From positions 172,093 through 236,092 of the forward strand of contig JADKJV010000027.1 of assembly GCA_016720825.1 (NCBI GenBank): DNA of 64,000 nucleotides. Direction: 5' to 3'. The position numbers and the translations under genes are program-made. A model generated the notes under the pieces. It saw only the letters and a program-made list of their open reading frames with translations, was not told where the DNA came from and searched no databases. This document shows, in pieces, positions 25,792 to 34,921 of this stretch. This stretch comes from Chitinophagaceae bacterium. Lineage in GTDB: Bacteria; Bacteroidota; Bacteroidia; Chitinophagales; Chitinophagaceae. Each line of letters starts with the position of its first letter. Position 1 is the first letter of the stretch.

Positions 25792-25928
25792 GGTGTGGTG
25801 ATATGTTCCAAATGTAACAAGATACGTGCAGTTTTTCCCCGACACATCCCCATTTAACAATTGGTTTGGCAGATATTAACTTCTTTTTGCCATTGACCTT
25901 TACCACAACCCTTCCGGCATGATCCGGA

Positions 25929-27251
25929 TCATTCAAGACCGAACATGCCTTTGTTCAATTGCTGCAGTATTTGGGTTTTGTAACTGGCAGGCACCAGCAG
26001 GGATATGTTATGGGGGCTGCCGCCGTATGACACCATGCGAACCGGGATGTTCATGATTGAACCAAAGAGTTTCTTCACCATATCTTCTGTACGGGAGATT
26101 TCATTACCCACCACTGAAATGATCACCTGGCTTTCGTCCACTTCAATGGTACCGAAGGGTTCAAGTTCACGGAGTATTTCTTTCAGGTAAACAGAATTAT
26201 CGATGGTAAGTGATACCGCCACTTCAGATGTTGTGATCATATCAATCGGGGTACGGTATTTTTCAAACACTTCAAAAATCTTCCGGAGGAAACCATACGC
26301 CAGTAGCATCCGGCTGCTTTTGATGCGGATAGCAATGATATTATCTTTTGCGGCCACGGCTTTCACACCCACACTGCCGGCTTCCTGCACAATCAATGTG
26401 CCTTTAGCCTCAGGCTGCATCGTGTTGAGCAGCTTAACGGGAATATTATATTGCTGGGCAGGCCAGATAGAAGCCGGGTGCAGGATTTTAGCCCCGAAGT
26501 AAGCCAGCTCGGCGGCTTCTTCAAAACTCATTTGTTCTACGGGAACGGTCTTCTTCACGACACGGGGATCGTTGTTATGCATGCCGTCAATATCGGTCCA
26601 GATTTCACAGACAGTCGCCTGGATGGCTGCTGCAATCAGTGAAGCAGAATAATCACTGCCTCCCCTTTTCAGGTTATCCACTTCGCCGCGGCTGTTCCGG
26701 CAGATATAGCCCTGTGTTACATACACTCTTTTGCCGGGATGGTGAGCAATCAGTTGCCCCAGTTTGATTTTGATACTGCCAATCTGTGGTTCGTCATTCG
26801 CATCAATGGTCATAAATTCCAGTGCAGGGAGCAAGGCATGTTCAATTCCTTTTTCTTCCAGGTAAGTACAGAACAATTTGGTGGAAAGCAATTCCCCCTG
26901 TGCGAGGATGTCTTTACTCAATGCTTCACTGAAAGATATCTTCAGGATGATATGCAGGAACTCAAAATGTTCGCCAAGTATAGCACGGGCTTTGGCCAGT
27001 GTGGCGGGTTCTTTAAGGAGGTCGTTTACAAAAGAATGGTAATGGGCCTCCAGTTTTTCAATAGACTGTTTGGCAGTGGCCCGGTCACCACGGGCTATCT
27101 GCTCACCTATTTCCACCAGTGCATTGGTGGTGCCGGATAATGCGGATAAAACAACTATGACAGGCTCAGTTTCTTTACTGACAAGTCCAGCAATATGGTG
27201 CATTCTCTCAGGCTTACCGACACTGGTGCCTCCAAACTTCATTACTTTCAT
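25929..27251 (-). CDS. lysC: Aspartate kinase
   Basis: A 440-residue monofunctional aspartokinase, first enzyme of Lys/Met/Thr synthesis. The kinase domain begins MKVMKFGGTSVGKPERM (phosphate loop KFGGTSVG) and includes VIVVLSALSGTTNAL, the catalytic-site RGGSDYSASLIA (about 206) and WTDIDGMHNNDPRVV. Two ACT domains follow: IIAIRIKSSRMLLAYGFLRKIFEVFEKYRTPIDMITTSEV is represented by its RTPIDMITTSEV end, then ISVVGNEISR. Feedback control by lysine is usual for this class but cannot be read here. Single gene. Confidence 0.93.
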   Translation of the reverse strand: MKVMKFGGTSVGKPERMHHIAGLVSKETEPVIVVLSALSGTTNALVEIGEQIARGDRATAKQSIEKLEAHYHSFVNDLLKEPATLAKARAILGEHFEFLHIILKISFSEALSKDILAQGELLSTKLFCTYLEEKGIEHALLPALEFMTIDANDEPQIGSIKIKLGQLIAHHPGKRVYVTQGYICRNSRGEVDNLKRGGSDYSASLIAAAIQATVCEIWTDIDGMHNNDPRVVKKTVPVEQMSFEEAAELAYFGAKILHPASIWPAQQYNIPVKLLNTMQPEAKGTLIVQEAGSVGVKAVAAKDNIIAIRIKSSRMLLAYGFLRKIFEVFEKYRTPIDMITTSEVAVSLTIDNSVYLKEILRELEPFGTIEVDESQVIISVVGNEISRTEDMVKKLFGSIMNIPVRMVSYGGSPHNISLLVPASYKTQILQQLNKGMFGLE

Positions 27252-27356
27252 ATAAACTTTTTGATCTTTGGGATATAAAAAAAGGCAAGCCCGGCAAAGG
27301 TACGATCTGCAGATATTTTATTTCAACGTTTTTTCAGATGAACCGGAAGTCATTTT

Positions 27357-28226
27357 TCAGAGATGGATGTACCTTAAAATTGTTTTGTAGCCCCCGGTTT
27401 GCCTGATAATTACCGGCAGCCCGGCTGCATTGTATGTGTAATTCAAATCAGCTGATCCTGAGTTATCCTGTACATGAATAAGATTATTCAGCGTGCTGGT
27501 TGAAAATGAATTAAAAGAGTTATCTGCGAAATATACTAACCCCGGAACCGGAAATGGGATAATGAATTTACTGAGGGGGTTTATATGTGAATCATAGTTA
27601 AAACTCCGGTTTTTTATAAACCAGCTGTTTAGACCACGGATCCATGTTGAGTCGGTTTCTGAAATTAAATTACCGCCTGACCAGTTTACATGCCCATAAG
27701 CCGTATCAATTGACAGGCTATGGGTTGTGTTAGTATACGTTTTTGTCCGGATCCGGTAACTGGCACTGGTTACTTTATTCAATTCATACACTTTATAATC
27801 CAAGCCATTTGGTATGGAATCCCTGCTAACAAATCCTTCGCTGTAGGTGAAGAAAAGAGTGTCATAACTTATTTGTAACGGACTATAATTAGTGTATTTC
27901 CGGTCAAGCTTATAAGGCAATACTTCTGAACCATTGTAAGAATACGTGTATTCTTCCAGCGCGGAATGACTGGCAGGATAGCTCACTCCATTGTCAACAA
28001 TTTCGTTCACGAGCAACTGTATTCTTTTTTGCGCATCAAATACAAATTTGGTTATATAAGCAGTATCAAGACCGGTTGTATAATTTGTATCCAGTGAAAT
28101 TATTTGTGAAGGGTAAGTACTGTCAATAACCGGAGGGATTACAGGATCTCCATCGTTTTCCTTTTGACAGGAAACCATTGTAACAGTAATCATCCCTGTC
28201 ACGAAAATGATTTTGAAATAATTCAT
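27357..28226 (-). CDS. Hypothetical lipoprotein
   Basis: A 289-residue lipoprotein beginning MNYFKIIFVTGMITVTMVSC (lipobox MVSC, Cys20). The mature part is Tyr/Thr/Ser-rich with repeated YTYSYNGSEVLPYKL-like strands (KFVFDAQKRIQLL, YTYNAAGLPVII), similar to the RHS/YD-like wound repeats found in DUF4595-type Bacteroidota lipoproteins that record text-like beta strands. No function known. The longer in-frame start at 28250 (MNLFNLDS) is less likely because it precedes a better signal peptide. It directly follows a decayed gene. Confidence 0.72.
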   Translation of the reverse strand: MNYFKIIFVTGMITVTMVSCQKENDGDPVIPPVIDSTYPSQIISLDTNYTTGLDTAYITKFVFDAQKRIQLLVNEIVDNGVSYPASHSALEEYTYSYNGSEVLPYKLDRKYTNYSPLQISYDTLFFTYSEGFVSRDSIPNGLDYKVYELNKVTSASYRIRTKTYTNTTHSLSIDTAYGHVNWSGGNLISETDSTWIRGLNSWFIKNRSFNYDSHINPLSKFIIPFPVPGLVYFADNSFNSFSTSTLNNLIHVQDNSGSADLNYTYNAAGLPVIIRQTGGYKTILRYIHL

Positions 28227-28253
28227 GCTATCTAAATTAAATAAATTCATTTT

Positions 28254-28660
28254 TTATTCCAAATCATTCCACACTCCGGAACCGCTGACAGGCGACAAAA
28301 AATAATTGTTCTGTGAGGGCTGATAACGAGGTCGTTGCCAAATATTATAGTTACCCGGACAAACATTTTTATCATAAGCCACTGTGCCGGCTTTTATTAT
28401 CGGGTACTTGCTAGCATAAAAATGACAGGTACTATCTCCATTAATTTAGCCTGTTACCCCGGAAACAGACATGATAGGAAAAATGCTGTTGCCTGCATAC
28501 ACATGTGATCAATGTTGGCAACACCAACATAGAGTGTTCTATTATCAAAACTGGTAAATTTTGGCTGTGTCTTTCTTTTCCGGGTGTTGTAAGCATATTC
28601 AGCTATCTGCAGGTTATCCAATCCGGAGTTGCAAGTTATTTCCGGCTCAATAATTTATAT
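28254..28660 (-). pseudogene. Decayed protein-coding remnant
   Basis: Minus-strand frames hold protein-like pieces that do not join: NTRKRKTQPKFTSFDNRT then LYVGVANIDHM in one frame, HVYAGNSIFPIMSVSGVTG followed by a stop and INGDSTCHFYASKYPIIKAG ... SGSGVWNDLE in another, ending at TAA 28254-28256. At least two in-frame stops and one frame change are needed to read through, more than elsewhere in the window. The family is unknown; the aromatic, Asn/Ser-rich style suggests a secreted protein. It is the only content of the 460-bp space before the lipoprotein gene. Confidence 0.5.
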
Positions 28661-28719
28661 GGGTAATTTAGTATCATTGGCTGTGCGGCTAATACCATCA
28701 CCCCAATTTGTCAGGTTTT

Positions 28720-29802
28720 CTATAAAAATGAAATAGAAAATTTTTCGGCCAATGCTTCTAAATCATTTACAACAGCATCCAGAATGGGTACCCCATTTTT
28801 AAAGCGTAGAATTTCAAATTCCCTTTCCGGGTCACCGGGCACCAGAACTTTTTCTTCACCGCTTACGGTCTTTGCATTCCGGAATCCCTGTATCCAGTGA
28901 TCCATACTTTGCTTAAAATCTGTTGCAGGCCGAAAGGCATCAATACGCATCGCACCGAAAAAATGGCCAATGCCTTTTCCTGGTTGTTGGGCCGGCATTG
29001 GAACATAGGCAGGAAATGGCGGGACCCACGGTGCATAATTAGCCCCGCTGAGCAGTGCAGAAAAAATATCCACTACAGCACCCAGCGCATATCCTTTGTG
29101 GCTGCCATGTTCCCTGTCACCACCAAGTGGTAACAATGCACCGCCTTTCTTCAAAATATTTGCATCATGGCTGGGATTACCTTCTTTATCCTGCACCCAG
29201 CCGGTTGGTGTATCCAGATTTTTGCGTTGCAGTATTTCCAGTTTCCCGTTAGCGGCTGTTGTTGTAGCAAGGTCGGCAACAAAGGGAGGTTCTGTACCCG
29301 CAGGTGCAGCTACGCAAATGGGATTTGTGCCGAGCATTTTATCGATAGAAAATGTGGGCGCAACCAGCGGGCTGGCGTTAGTCATGGCGATGCCAATCAT
29401 ATCATGTTCCAGCGCCATCATGGCATGATGGGCAGCTATCCCAAAATGATTGCTGTGCTGCACGCTTACCCATCCGGTACCAACGGCTTTTGCTTTTTCA
29501 ATGGCGATTTGCATGGCAAAAGGTGCAATAACCAGTCCGAGGCCGCTGTCACCATCCACCACTGCGGTTGAGGGTGTTTCGTGGATAATCCGGATGTTGG
29601 GTGTTGCATTTACGCGTTTCACTTCCCACAAGCGCACGTAACCGCTTAACCGGGCTACACCGTGAGAGTCAATGCCGCGCAGGTCGGCCGATAGTAATGC
29701 CCGTGAAGCGGTCTTAGCCTGTTCAGGCGGGCAGCCGATTTTTTCAAAAACATTGCGGGTGAATTCGAGTAATTGGTTGTAGGGGAAGATTTTTTCAGCC
29801 AT
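28720..29802 (-). CDS. Ldh family (malate/L-lactate/ureidoglycolate-type) oxidoreductase
   Basis: A 360-residue NAD(P)-dependent 2-hydroxyacid dehydrogenase of the LDH2/MDH2 fold; start ATG 29800-29802 (MAEKIFPYNQL). Signature elements: ADLRGIDSHGVARLSGY (about 42-58), GLGLVIAPFAMQIAIEKAK, the catalytic His in VQHSNHFGIAAHHAM (about 121) and NPICVAAPAG for the cofactor. GSHKGYALGAVVDIFSALLSGA (about 240) is standard. These enzymes oxidise malate, lactate, ureidoglycolate or 2,3-diketogulonate-type acids. Substrate cannot be given. It is downstream of the sugar-oxidation cluster on the same strand, separated by a strong hairpin. Confidence 0.88.
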   Translation of the reverse strand: MAEKIFPYNQLLEFTRNVFEKIGCPPEQAKTASRALLSADLRGIDSHGVARLSGYVRLWEVKRVNATPNIRIIHETPSTAVVDGDSGLGLVIAPFAMQIAIEKAKAVGTGWVSVQHSNHFGIAAHHAMMALEHDMIGIAMTNASPLVAPTFSIDKMLGTNPICVAAPAGTEPPFVADLATTTAANGKLEILQRKNLDTPTGWVQDKEGNPSHDANILKKGGALLPLGGDREHGSHKGYALGAVVDIFSALLSGANYAPWVPPFPAYVPMPAQQPGKGIGHFFGAMRIDAFRPATDFKQSMDHWIQGFRNAKTVSGEEKVLVPGDPEREFEILRFKNGVPILDAVVNDLEALAEKFSISFL

Positions 29803-29817
29803 GTGCAAATATAAGTG

Positions 29818-29912
29818 AGGATTGGGGACAGGGGGCAGGTGGCAGAATGCAGGGCGCAGGAGGCAGGAGACAGGGAGCAGGAAGCAGGGGACCTGTGCAG
29901 GTAGCAGGGAAC
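29818..29912. repeat. GGCAGG/GCAGGA word tract
   Basis: About 95 bp of purine-rich words around GCAGG (GGGGGCAGGTGGCAG, GGAGGCAGGAGACAGGGAGC). It is the reverse complement in style of the CCTGCNA tracts near 8.7 kb and 50.6 kb. Not coding. Confidence 0.75.
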
Positions 29913-29921
29913 CAGCGAATT

Positions 29922-29965
29922 AAGGGCTGCCAGCTTTCAGAAGGTTGGAAGCTCTAAGAATAACG
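29922..29965. repeat. Imperfect hairpin, copy A of an inverted-loop pair
   Basis: AAGGGCTGCCAGC, loop segment CTTTCAGAAGG, then TTGGAAGCTCT and ATAACGAATTC. The copy at 37590-37640 has the same arms and the same flanking ATAACGCATTC, but its loop is the exact reverse complement (CCTTCTGAAAG). Confidence 0.65.
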
Positions 29966-29980
29966 AATTCGCTGGAAATA

Positions 29981-30023
29981 ACAATGAGGAAAAAACTTCA
30001 GGAGAAAGTTTTTTCCTCATTGT
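29981..30023 (-). terminator. Strong bidirectional terminator-like hairpin
   Basis: A perfect 18-bp inverted repeat, ACAATGAGGAAAAAACTT and its complement around a seven-base loop, with A6/T6 runs inside the arms. It lies just after the Gfo/Idh gene stop (30041) and before the Ldh gene in transcription order. Confidence 0.8.
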
Positions 30024-30040
30024 CAATTTATTTAATTCCA

Positions 30041-31429
30041 CTACATCATTTTCATAGCCACAGGATTCCATCGTATCAGTTTCCCGCTGAAAAAACTTTC
30101 GTTGCAAGCCAGACACGGTGCAGCTGCACGGAAACCAAAATGGGCATCTTCCACCACAGGTTTTTTATCACGCACCGCATCAAAAAAATGTTTGAAATGA
30201 TCAAGCCGGTCATCATAACCATCCGGGGCTTCATACCGGATAGCTGTCAGGTCGGGCGGAGGATTTGCAGATTCGGGGTATTTTTTTAGATATGCCGATT
30301 TAATGGACTGCTGCATAGCAAGAGGATAAGTGTCTAATGCATCCCATCCACCTATATTGGGGAAAGTTGAGAATTTATTCCGGTAAAGGGTAAAATCATT
30401 CCAGCCGAAATCAATCATCCCTTCCGTGCCATAAAACCGGACCTTACCACTCTCCACTTTTTCAGCACCGCTTGCAAGATTCACTTTGAGTAAAACCTGG
30501 AATGAAGGATGTTCTGTGCATGATTTGTATTCCATCACAGCTGTCATTACATCAGGTACATTCCGACCGTCTTTCCAATACCCAAGATCACCAGTTGCGA
30601 AAATCCGGGACGGGCCCTTTGAATCAGTCAGGAAATGTATGCCGGATAAAAGATGTACAAATAAATCCCCGGCCACACCAGTGCCGTACTCCCTGTAATT
30701 TCTCCACCAGAAAAAACGCCTGGCATCAAAAGGCGTATGTGCATTTGCTTTAAGGTATTTCTTCCAGTCAATGGTTTCTTCACTGGCATCAAGCGGCATA
30801 GTATATTGCCAGGCTCCTAATGCAGTATGCCTGTCGAAAGAAGCTTCAATGCAATTCAATTGCCCGATTTCTCCCGCTTTATACAACCGTTTTGCTTCAG
30901 CGTAGGCAATACTGCTTACCCGCTGGCTGCCAACTTGCAGGATTGCACCTGTTTGTTGCTGTGTTTGGATAACAGCCATCCCCTGCTCCAGTTTATGCAC
31001 GACGGGCTTTTCGCAATACACGGCTTTTTTTGATTTCATGGCATCAATAGAAATAACATCATGCCATTGGTCGCTGGTGCAGATTACAACCGCATCAACA
31101 TCCTTACGTTGTAAAATATCCCGGTAATCCTGCGTGGTATATAAACCGGCACCGTATACCTCCTTTGCACGCTCCAGCCGGCCTTTATATAAATCACAAA
31201 CCGCTACAAGCTGCACACCGGGTACCTGTAACAACGTCTGCGCATTGCGGCTTCCCATTATCCCAAAACCAATAATAGCGACGCGTATGTCCGGGGATGA
31301 TGAAAATTCTTTGGTGTACAGGATCTGCCGCGTTTCAATCTTGTTGCTGTTCGCCGCTGCCCAGCCAGCCAGCGGCGCAGAAATGGTTGCGGCACCTAAT
31401 TGTCTGATAAATTTTCTCCGGCTTCCCAT
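30041..31429 (-). CDS. Gfo/Idh/MocA family oxidoreductase, Tat-exported
   Basis: A 462-residue NAD(P)-binding sugar oxidoreductase. The N terminus MGSRRKFIRQLGAATISAPLAG carries a twin-arginine (SRRKFI) export signal. The Rossmann motif is VAIIGFGIMGSRNAQTL (about 52), the family catalytic motif is EKPVVHKLEQG (Lys of EKP, about 143), and the C-terminal domain shows GVAGDLFVHLLSGIHFLT (about 253) with the conserved Asp/His. In Bacteroidota such exported enzymes oxidise a free sugar or glycoside, often at C3, outside the cytoplasm. It follows the isomerase gene by 10 bp in one operon with the FAD oxidoreductase. Confidence 0.9.
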   Translation of the reverse strand: MGSRRKFIRQLGAATISAPLAGWAAANSNKIETRQILYTKEFSSSPDIRVAIIGFGIMGSRNAQTLLQVPGVQLVAVCDLYKGRLERAKEVYGAGLYTTQDYRDILQRKDVDAVVICTSDQWHDVISIDAMKSKKAVYCEKPVVHKLEQGMAVIQTQQQTGAILQVGSQRVSSIAYAEAKRLYKAGEIGQLNCIEASFDRHTALGAWQYTMPLDASEETIDWKKYLKANAHTPFDARRFFWWRNYREYGTGVAGDLFVHLLSGIHFLTDSKGPSRIFATGDLGYWKDGRNVPDVMTAVMEYKSCTEHPSFQVLLKVNLASGAEKVESGKVRFYGTEGMIDFGWNDFTLYRNKFSTFPNIGGWDALDTYPLAMQQSIKSAYLKKYPESANPPPDLTAIRYEAPDGYDDRLDHFKHFFDAVRDKKPVVEDAHFGFRAAAPCLACNESFFSGKLIRWNPVAMKMM

Positions 31430-31438
31430 TAGTAATGA

Positions 31439-32275
31439 TTAATGATAAACAGCATTGAATAAACTGTCACAATATTTTTTATTGCCGCGCATATCCTGCA
31501 TATTATTCCAGTCATTGGCTTCATACTCCATCGTGATCACACCTGTAAAACCCTGACGCTTTAATTCAGCCACTACAGCAGGCAGATTACAAACTCCTTT
31601 TCCAAACACTACATCAACTGCCTCCACTTTATCAAATGCTTCTATATCCTTAAAATGCATCCCCCAGAGTTTTCCCTGCATTTTTTTCAATCCGTCAACT
31701 ACATTGGCACCATTGCGTGCCCAGTGCCCGATATCCGGCCAGGCTCCAATCATGGCCCTCCCTTTCATGGCCTTGACAGCTGAATCCGGATGCCAGTAAT
31801 GACTCTCCGGCCTCGGATGCGAATGAAGCGCCACTTTGATTTTATATTTTAATCCAAGACTGTTAAATAAATCAAGATCACCCGGCTCAGGTTCTGCCGT
31901 CATAAAAGGTATCTGCATATCCCTGCAGAATTTAAAATACTGCTCCAGGTTTTCCCGGGTGTAATAGTATTTGTCCACCACACCCAGGGCAATCACTTTA
32001 GTTTTTTTATACTTCAGGTAATCTTTCAATTTAGCCCTGGCATCTGCATCCAGTGTATAGGTGAAAGCTCCGGGGATACCACCACCCACAGCCTGGCCAG
32101 GATATACTTCCAGGTATTTTATACCCAGACTATCTGCTTTATCAATTGATTCAAGAAATGACCAGTGATGGAACGTACAGGTTTGCACTGCAAACAACGG
32201 CTTTTTCACAGGTGGCCTCACATTAAATGAAAGAACAACCAAACATGTAATTACTAAAGCAAGAGTTCTTTTCAT
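31439..32275 (-). CDS. Sugar phosphate isomerase/epimerase-like TIM-barrel protein, exported
   Basis: A 278-residue AP-endonuclease-2-type TIM barrel with signal peptide MKRTLALVITCLVVLSFNV. Metal-site residues are recognisable in YLEVYPGQ (about 55), MTAEPEPGDL (about 145), KVALHSHPRPE (about 168), WPDIGHWARNG (about 200), MHFKDIEAF and MEYEANDW, the regular Glu-Asp-His-Glu set. It shares a four-base overlap with the upstream FAD oxidoreductase, so the two are coupled. In similar clusters it acts on keto-sugars made by the Gfo/Idh partner; that role is inferred. Confidence 0.86.
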   Translation of the reverse strand: MKRTLALVITCLVVLSFNVRPPVKKPLFAVQTCTFHHWSFLESIDKADSLGIKYLEVYPGQAVGGGIPGAFTYTLDADARAKLKDYLKYKKTKVIALGVVDKYYYTRENLEQYFKFCRDMQIPFMTAEPEPGDLDLFNSLGLKYKIKVALHSHPRPESHYWHPDSAVKAMKGRAMIGAWPDIGHWARNGANVVDGLKKMQGKLWGMHFKDIEAFDKVEAVDVVFGKGVCNLPAVVAELKRQGFTGVITMEYEANDWNNMQDMRGNKKYCDSLFNAVYH

Positions 32276-34170
32276 CTTTTATCAATTAAAGTAACAGGTG
32301 ATTCAAATACCTGCGGGAAATATATCTGTACCAGCCGGGCAAAATCCGCGCGCGAAATTTTTTCATCAGGCAGATATTCACGGCCAAAAGTTCTTTTCCA
32401 GGAATCCTGCATCAGTTTTGTCAGCGCATCCGGCCCTGTATTTTTCTTTAACTGTATCCGCTTTGACGCCAAAGAAAAAAAAGGCTCCAGCTCCCTGCAG
32501 TTAATCTTCCTTTTATCATTGGTAATTATTGAAAGAGGTGGCCTTGACCCCTTATCGGGTATCGCATACTTGAACCGGAGCAGGTCATCACCAGTTACCA
32601 TGCTGTCCGGATAAAAATACATCTTGTTAGCCCAGCCCATGGGCATCCCGCTCCCTTTTAAAATACCACACAGGCCTGCTTGTTGTATGGCTGTCCAGTC
32701 AGGATTCAGCACCGGCACATCTGTGAAGGGCATCAGGTAACAATGTGCTTCCAGTAATGTTTGCTGCAATGTTCTTACCGGCAGGTTCCGTGGTGCTGTA
32801 TTGTATTTTACAGATAACGCAGCCAGTGCACCGGTTGCCTGGCCGGTTGCCAGAACAACAGGTTGCAACCGCGTTGTGCCATTTACGAGATTGGTAACTG
32901 AAATCCCTTTTTCACATACCAGCAAACCATCCATTTTCTCAGGTATTATTACACCCATGGGTATATTATATGCCGGGATGGGTGGGAATTTTATATCCGG
33001 CACTTTCCCCGGGTATTGGGCATGATGATGATCCACCGGGTAATCGCCACAGGAAATTCCGGTTTTATATAAATCATCCCGATATGGATCTTTAATATGA
33101 TCCAGGTTCATCCGCACCACACCATGCATCCGGCGGGCTTCCCGGTTATATGGAATAAAAGCCAGCCCATTATCCAGTTCGTCTTCTGCCAGTCCAAAAT
33201 TTTTCATCTTAAGCGCTGTCTGGATAAAATAGATAAAACCCAGTGTATGCAATTTTGCCTTTCGGAAAGCTGCGTTCCTGTCTGCCGAATCTGATTCAAC
33301 TACATTCAGGTAAATATCGTTTCCATGTGCCGGCCAGTTAAGCATATATTTCCGGAACTGTTGTCCGGGCGTCAGCGGAAGCCTGCCATACCGGAGCATT
33401 TTTGTCACATCTCCATCCCAGGAAACCTTATCACAAGGTGCATTTAAACAGGAACAGAAATATAATGATGGATTATAGCCCTCCGGCCGGGGAATGGTAT
33501 GATCTGATTTTTCATCATACTCTTTCAGTACTGCTGCCCATGTAAGATCCTGGATGATATTATTTTTTTCCCTGGCTTCCGTTTCACCTGAAATGGCCGG
33601 GTCATCCATTCCCAGATCGTATGGTACATGGGCCATAGCCATAACATCACCTGTTTCTGTGGCATCAATAACAATTTTCGATTGGATGTTAATTTTAGTG
33701 TATTGCAGGTTATCGATAAATACGGCACCGGTTAACCGCTGGTTTTTCCCAGTTACGGTATACAGGTTATATCCATAATAAACACGGAGATTTTTCTCCC
33801 GTGATGCCATGGCTTTAAAAATACTGTCGCCGACATGTGGCTCAAAACAGGTATTACTTACCCAGCCGGTATTCAGTTTCGTGTTATTGTAGTGTTTATA
33901 TAATAGTTGCCGGAACTCATTCCAGATACCTCCGTCAAGATATTCGTTTCCATCTGTGCAACTTACTCCTGCAGCGGTAAGCATACCACCGAGTATATCA
34001 CCGGATTCGACAAGAACAGTTTTAGCGCCGAGTCTGGCAGATTGTATAGCTGCAGCAGTTCCGCCTGTGCCGCCGCCAATAACGAGCACATCACAGTTCT
34101 CCACACTGTAATGCTGGGCTTTAGAGACCACACATATAATTAATAATGGAAGGACCAGCAAGCGTTTCAT
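32272..34170 (-). CDS. Exported FAD-dependent oxidoreductase (FAD_oxidored family)
   Basis: A 632-residue flavoprotein with signal peptide MKRLLVLPLLIICVVSKAQ. The FAD fold begins at residue 26 with DVLVIGGGTGGTAAAIQSARLGAKTVLVE (GxGxxG then Glu), followed by GGMLTAAGVSCTDGNEYLDGG, characteristic of the FAD_oxidored domain (residues 26-450). The C-terminal 150 residues are helical and end FARLVQIYFPQVFESPV. Bacteroidota proteins of this type often neighbour polysaccharide or glycoside-oxidation genes. The Gfo/Idh and isomerase genes follow in the same operon, so a sugar or sugar-alcohol oxidation is plausible. Confidence 0.86.
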   Translation of the reverse strand: MKRLLVLPLLIICVVSKAQHYSVENCDVLVIGGGTGGTAAAIQSARLGAKTVLVESGDILGGMLTAAGVSCTDGNEYLDGGIWNEFRQLLYKHYNNTKLNTGWVSNTCFEPHVGDSIFKAMASREKNLRVYYGYNLYTVTGKNQRLTGAVFIDNLQYTKINIQSKIVIDATETGDVMAMAHVPYDLGMDDPAISGETEAREKNNIIQDLTWAAVLKEYDEKSDHTIPRPEGYNPSLYFCSCLNAPCDKVSWDGDVTKMLRYGRLPLTPGQQFRKYMLNWPAHGNDIYLNVVESDSADRNAAFRKAKLHTLGFIYFIQTALKMKNFGLAEDELDNGLAFIPYNREARRMHGVVRMNLDHIKDPYRDDLYKTGISCGDYPVDHHHAQYPGKVPDIKFPPIPAYNIPMGVIIPEKMDGLLVCEKGISVTNLVNGTTRLQPVVLATGQATGALAALSVKYNTAPRNLPVRTLQQTLLEAHCYLMPFTDVPVLNPDWTAIQQAGLCGILKGSGMPMGWANKMYFYPDSMVTGDDLLRFKYAIPDKGSRPPLSIITNDKRKINCRELEPFFSLASKRIQLKKNTGPDALTKLMQDSWKRTFGREYLPDEKISRADFARLVQIYFPQVFESPVTLIDKR

Positions 34171-34195
34171 GCAGTTAATTTACTATAAACCAACC

Positions 34196-34228
34196 GTAAA
34201 AAACAAATGCCCCCTCGCGGGAGCATTT
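34196..34228 (-). terminator. Intrinsic terminator of ssb
   Basis: On the minus strand AAATGCTCCC-GCGA-GGGGGCATTT is followed by a GTTTTTT run, 18 bp after the ssb stop. Confidence 0.85.
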
Positions 34229-34246
34229 GACAGATTTGTTGTTGCA

Positions 34247-34681
34247 TTAAAAAGGAAGATCATCAATCGGCTCTGTAACATCCCCGGCTGTGGGAATATT
34301 GCTGTTACTTATTGCCGCTGCACCGGGCTGGGAATAAGATCCGCCAACAGACCCGCCAGAATCACCACGTCCGCCTAATAATTGTACTTCACGTACCCGA
34401 AGTGATAAGGATGAACCGGGAGTACCGTCATTACGCTGGAAAGAACGGGCTTCGGGCTGGCCTTCAGCATATACCTGCTTTCCTTTAGTGAGGTACTGCG
34501 CGATACCGGTCTTATCAGTCCAGTATGCACAATCCACCCAGGTTGTTTTCTCCTGCTGGTTACCCTGGCTGTCACGGTATTTTTCCGTGTGGGCCACAGT
34601 GAAATTGATAACATTCTTTCCGTTAACGGTGTTCACCACGCAATCTTTTCCAAGATTTCCGATGACTTGCATTTTAATCAT
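34247..34681 (-). CDS. ssb: Single-stranded DNA-binding protein
   Basis: A 144-residue SSB that coats single-stranded DNA during replication and repair. The OB fold starts MIKMQVIGNLGKDCVV (ATG at 34679-34681) and includes NFTVAHTEKYRDSQGN and TTWVDCAYW (ssDNA-stacking Trp). A Gly/Ser-rich linker (GGRGDSGGSVGGSY) precedes the conserved acidic tip, which reads EPIDDLPF and recruits partner proteins. A longer TTG start is possible (MSTMIKMQ) but unneeded. It is not next to dnaE, rpsF or rpsR, so this may be one of several paralogues. Confidence 0.93.
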   Translation of the reverse strand: MIKMQVIGNLGKDCVVNTVNGKNVINFTVAHTEKYRDSQGNQQEKTTWVDCAYWTDKTGIAQYLTKGKQVYAEGQPEARSFQRNDGTPGSSLSLRVREVQLLGGRGDSGGSVGGSYSQPGAAAISNSNIPTAGDVTEPIDDLPF

Positions 34682-34894
34682 AGTGCTCAAATTTTAGTTT
34701 ACGTAATAAAAAAACGAAGGGGAAAGATAAGGATATTTCCGGACTGAATACTAAACTCTTTAGCCATGTGGATAAAAAAAGAGGGCCGGTAGATTAACCG
34801 GCCCGGAAACCGAACCATGCGCCAAGGAAATTCCTGTATTATCAGGAAGCCACTGTTTATGATGTAAACTTCGCTAAGAAATATGTTCCCTGTA

Positions 34895-34921
34895 GTTAAC
34901 CGGCGGTTAATCACTCGTTAA
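34895..34921. promoter_or_regulatory. Three GTTAA half-sites at exact 11-bp spacing
   Basis: GTTAA begins at 34895, 34906 and 34917. Eleven-bp direct repeats are the classical layout of OmpR-family operators. The last copy overlaps the response regulator stop codon, so this could serve the ssb-side region or be a decoy. The same half-site at the same spacing is found upstream of the kinase gene (36938-36998). Confidence 0.5.

Noticed and set aside
34699..34914. 71-codon minus-strand ORF between ssb and the response regulator
   Set aside because: No recognisable start context, composition unlike neighbours, and it crosses the GTTAA operator-like repeat and a CCGGTTAA hairpin.
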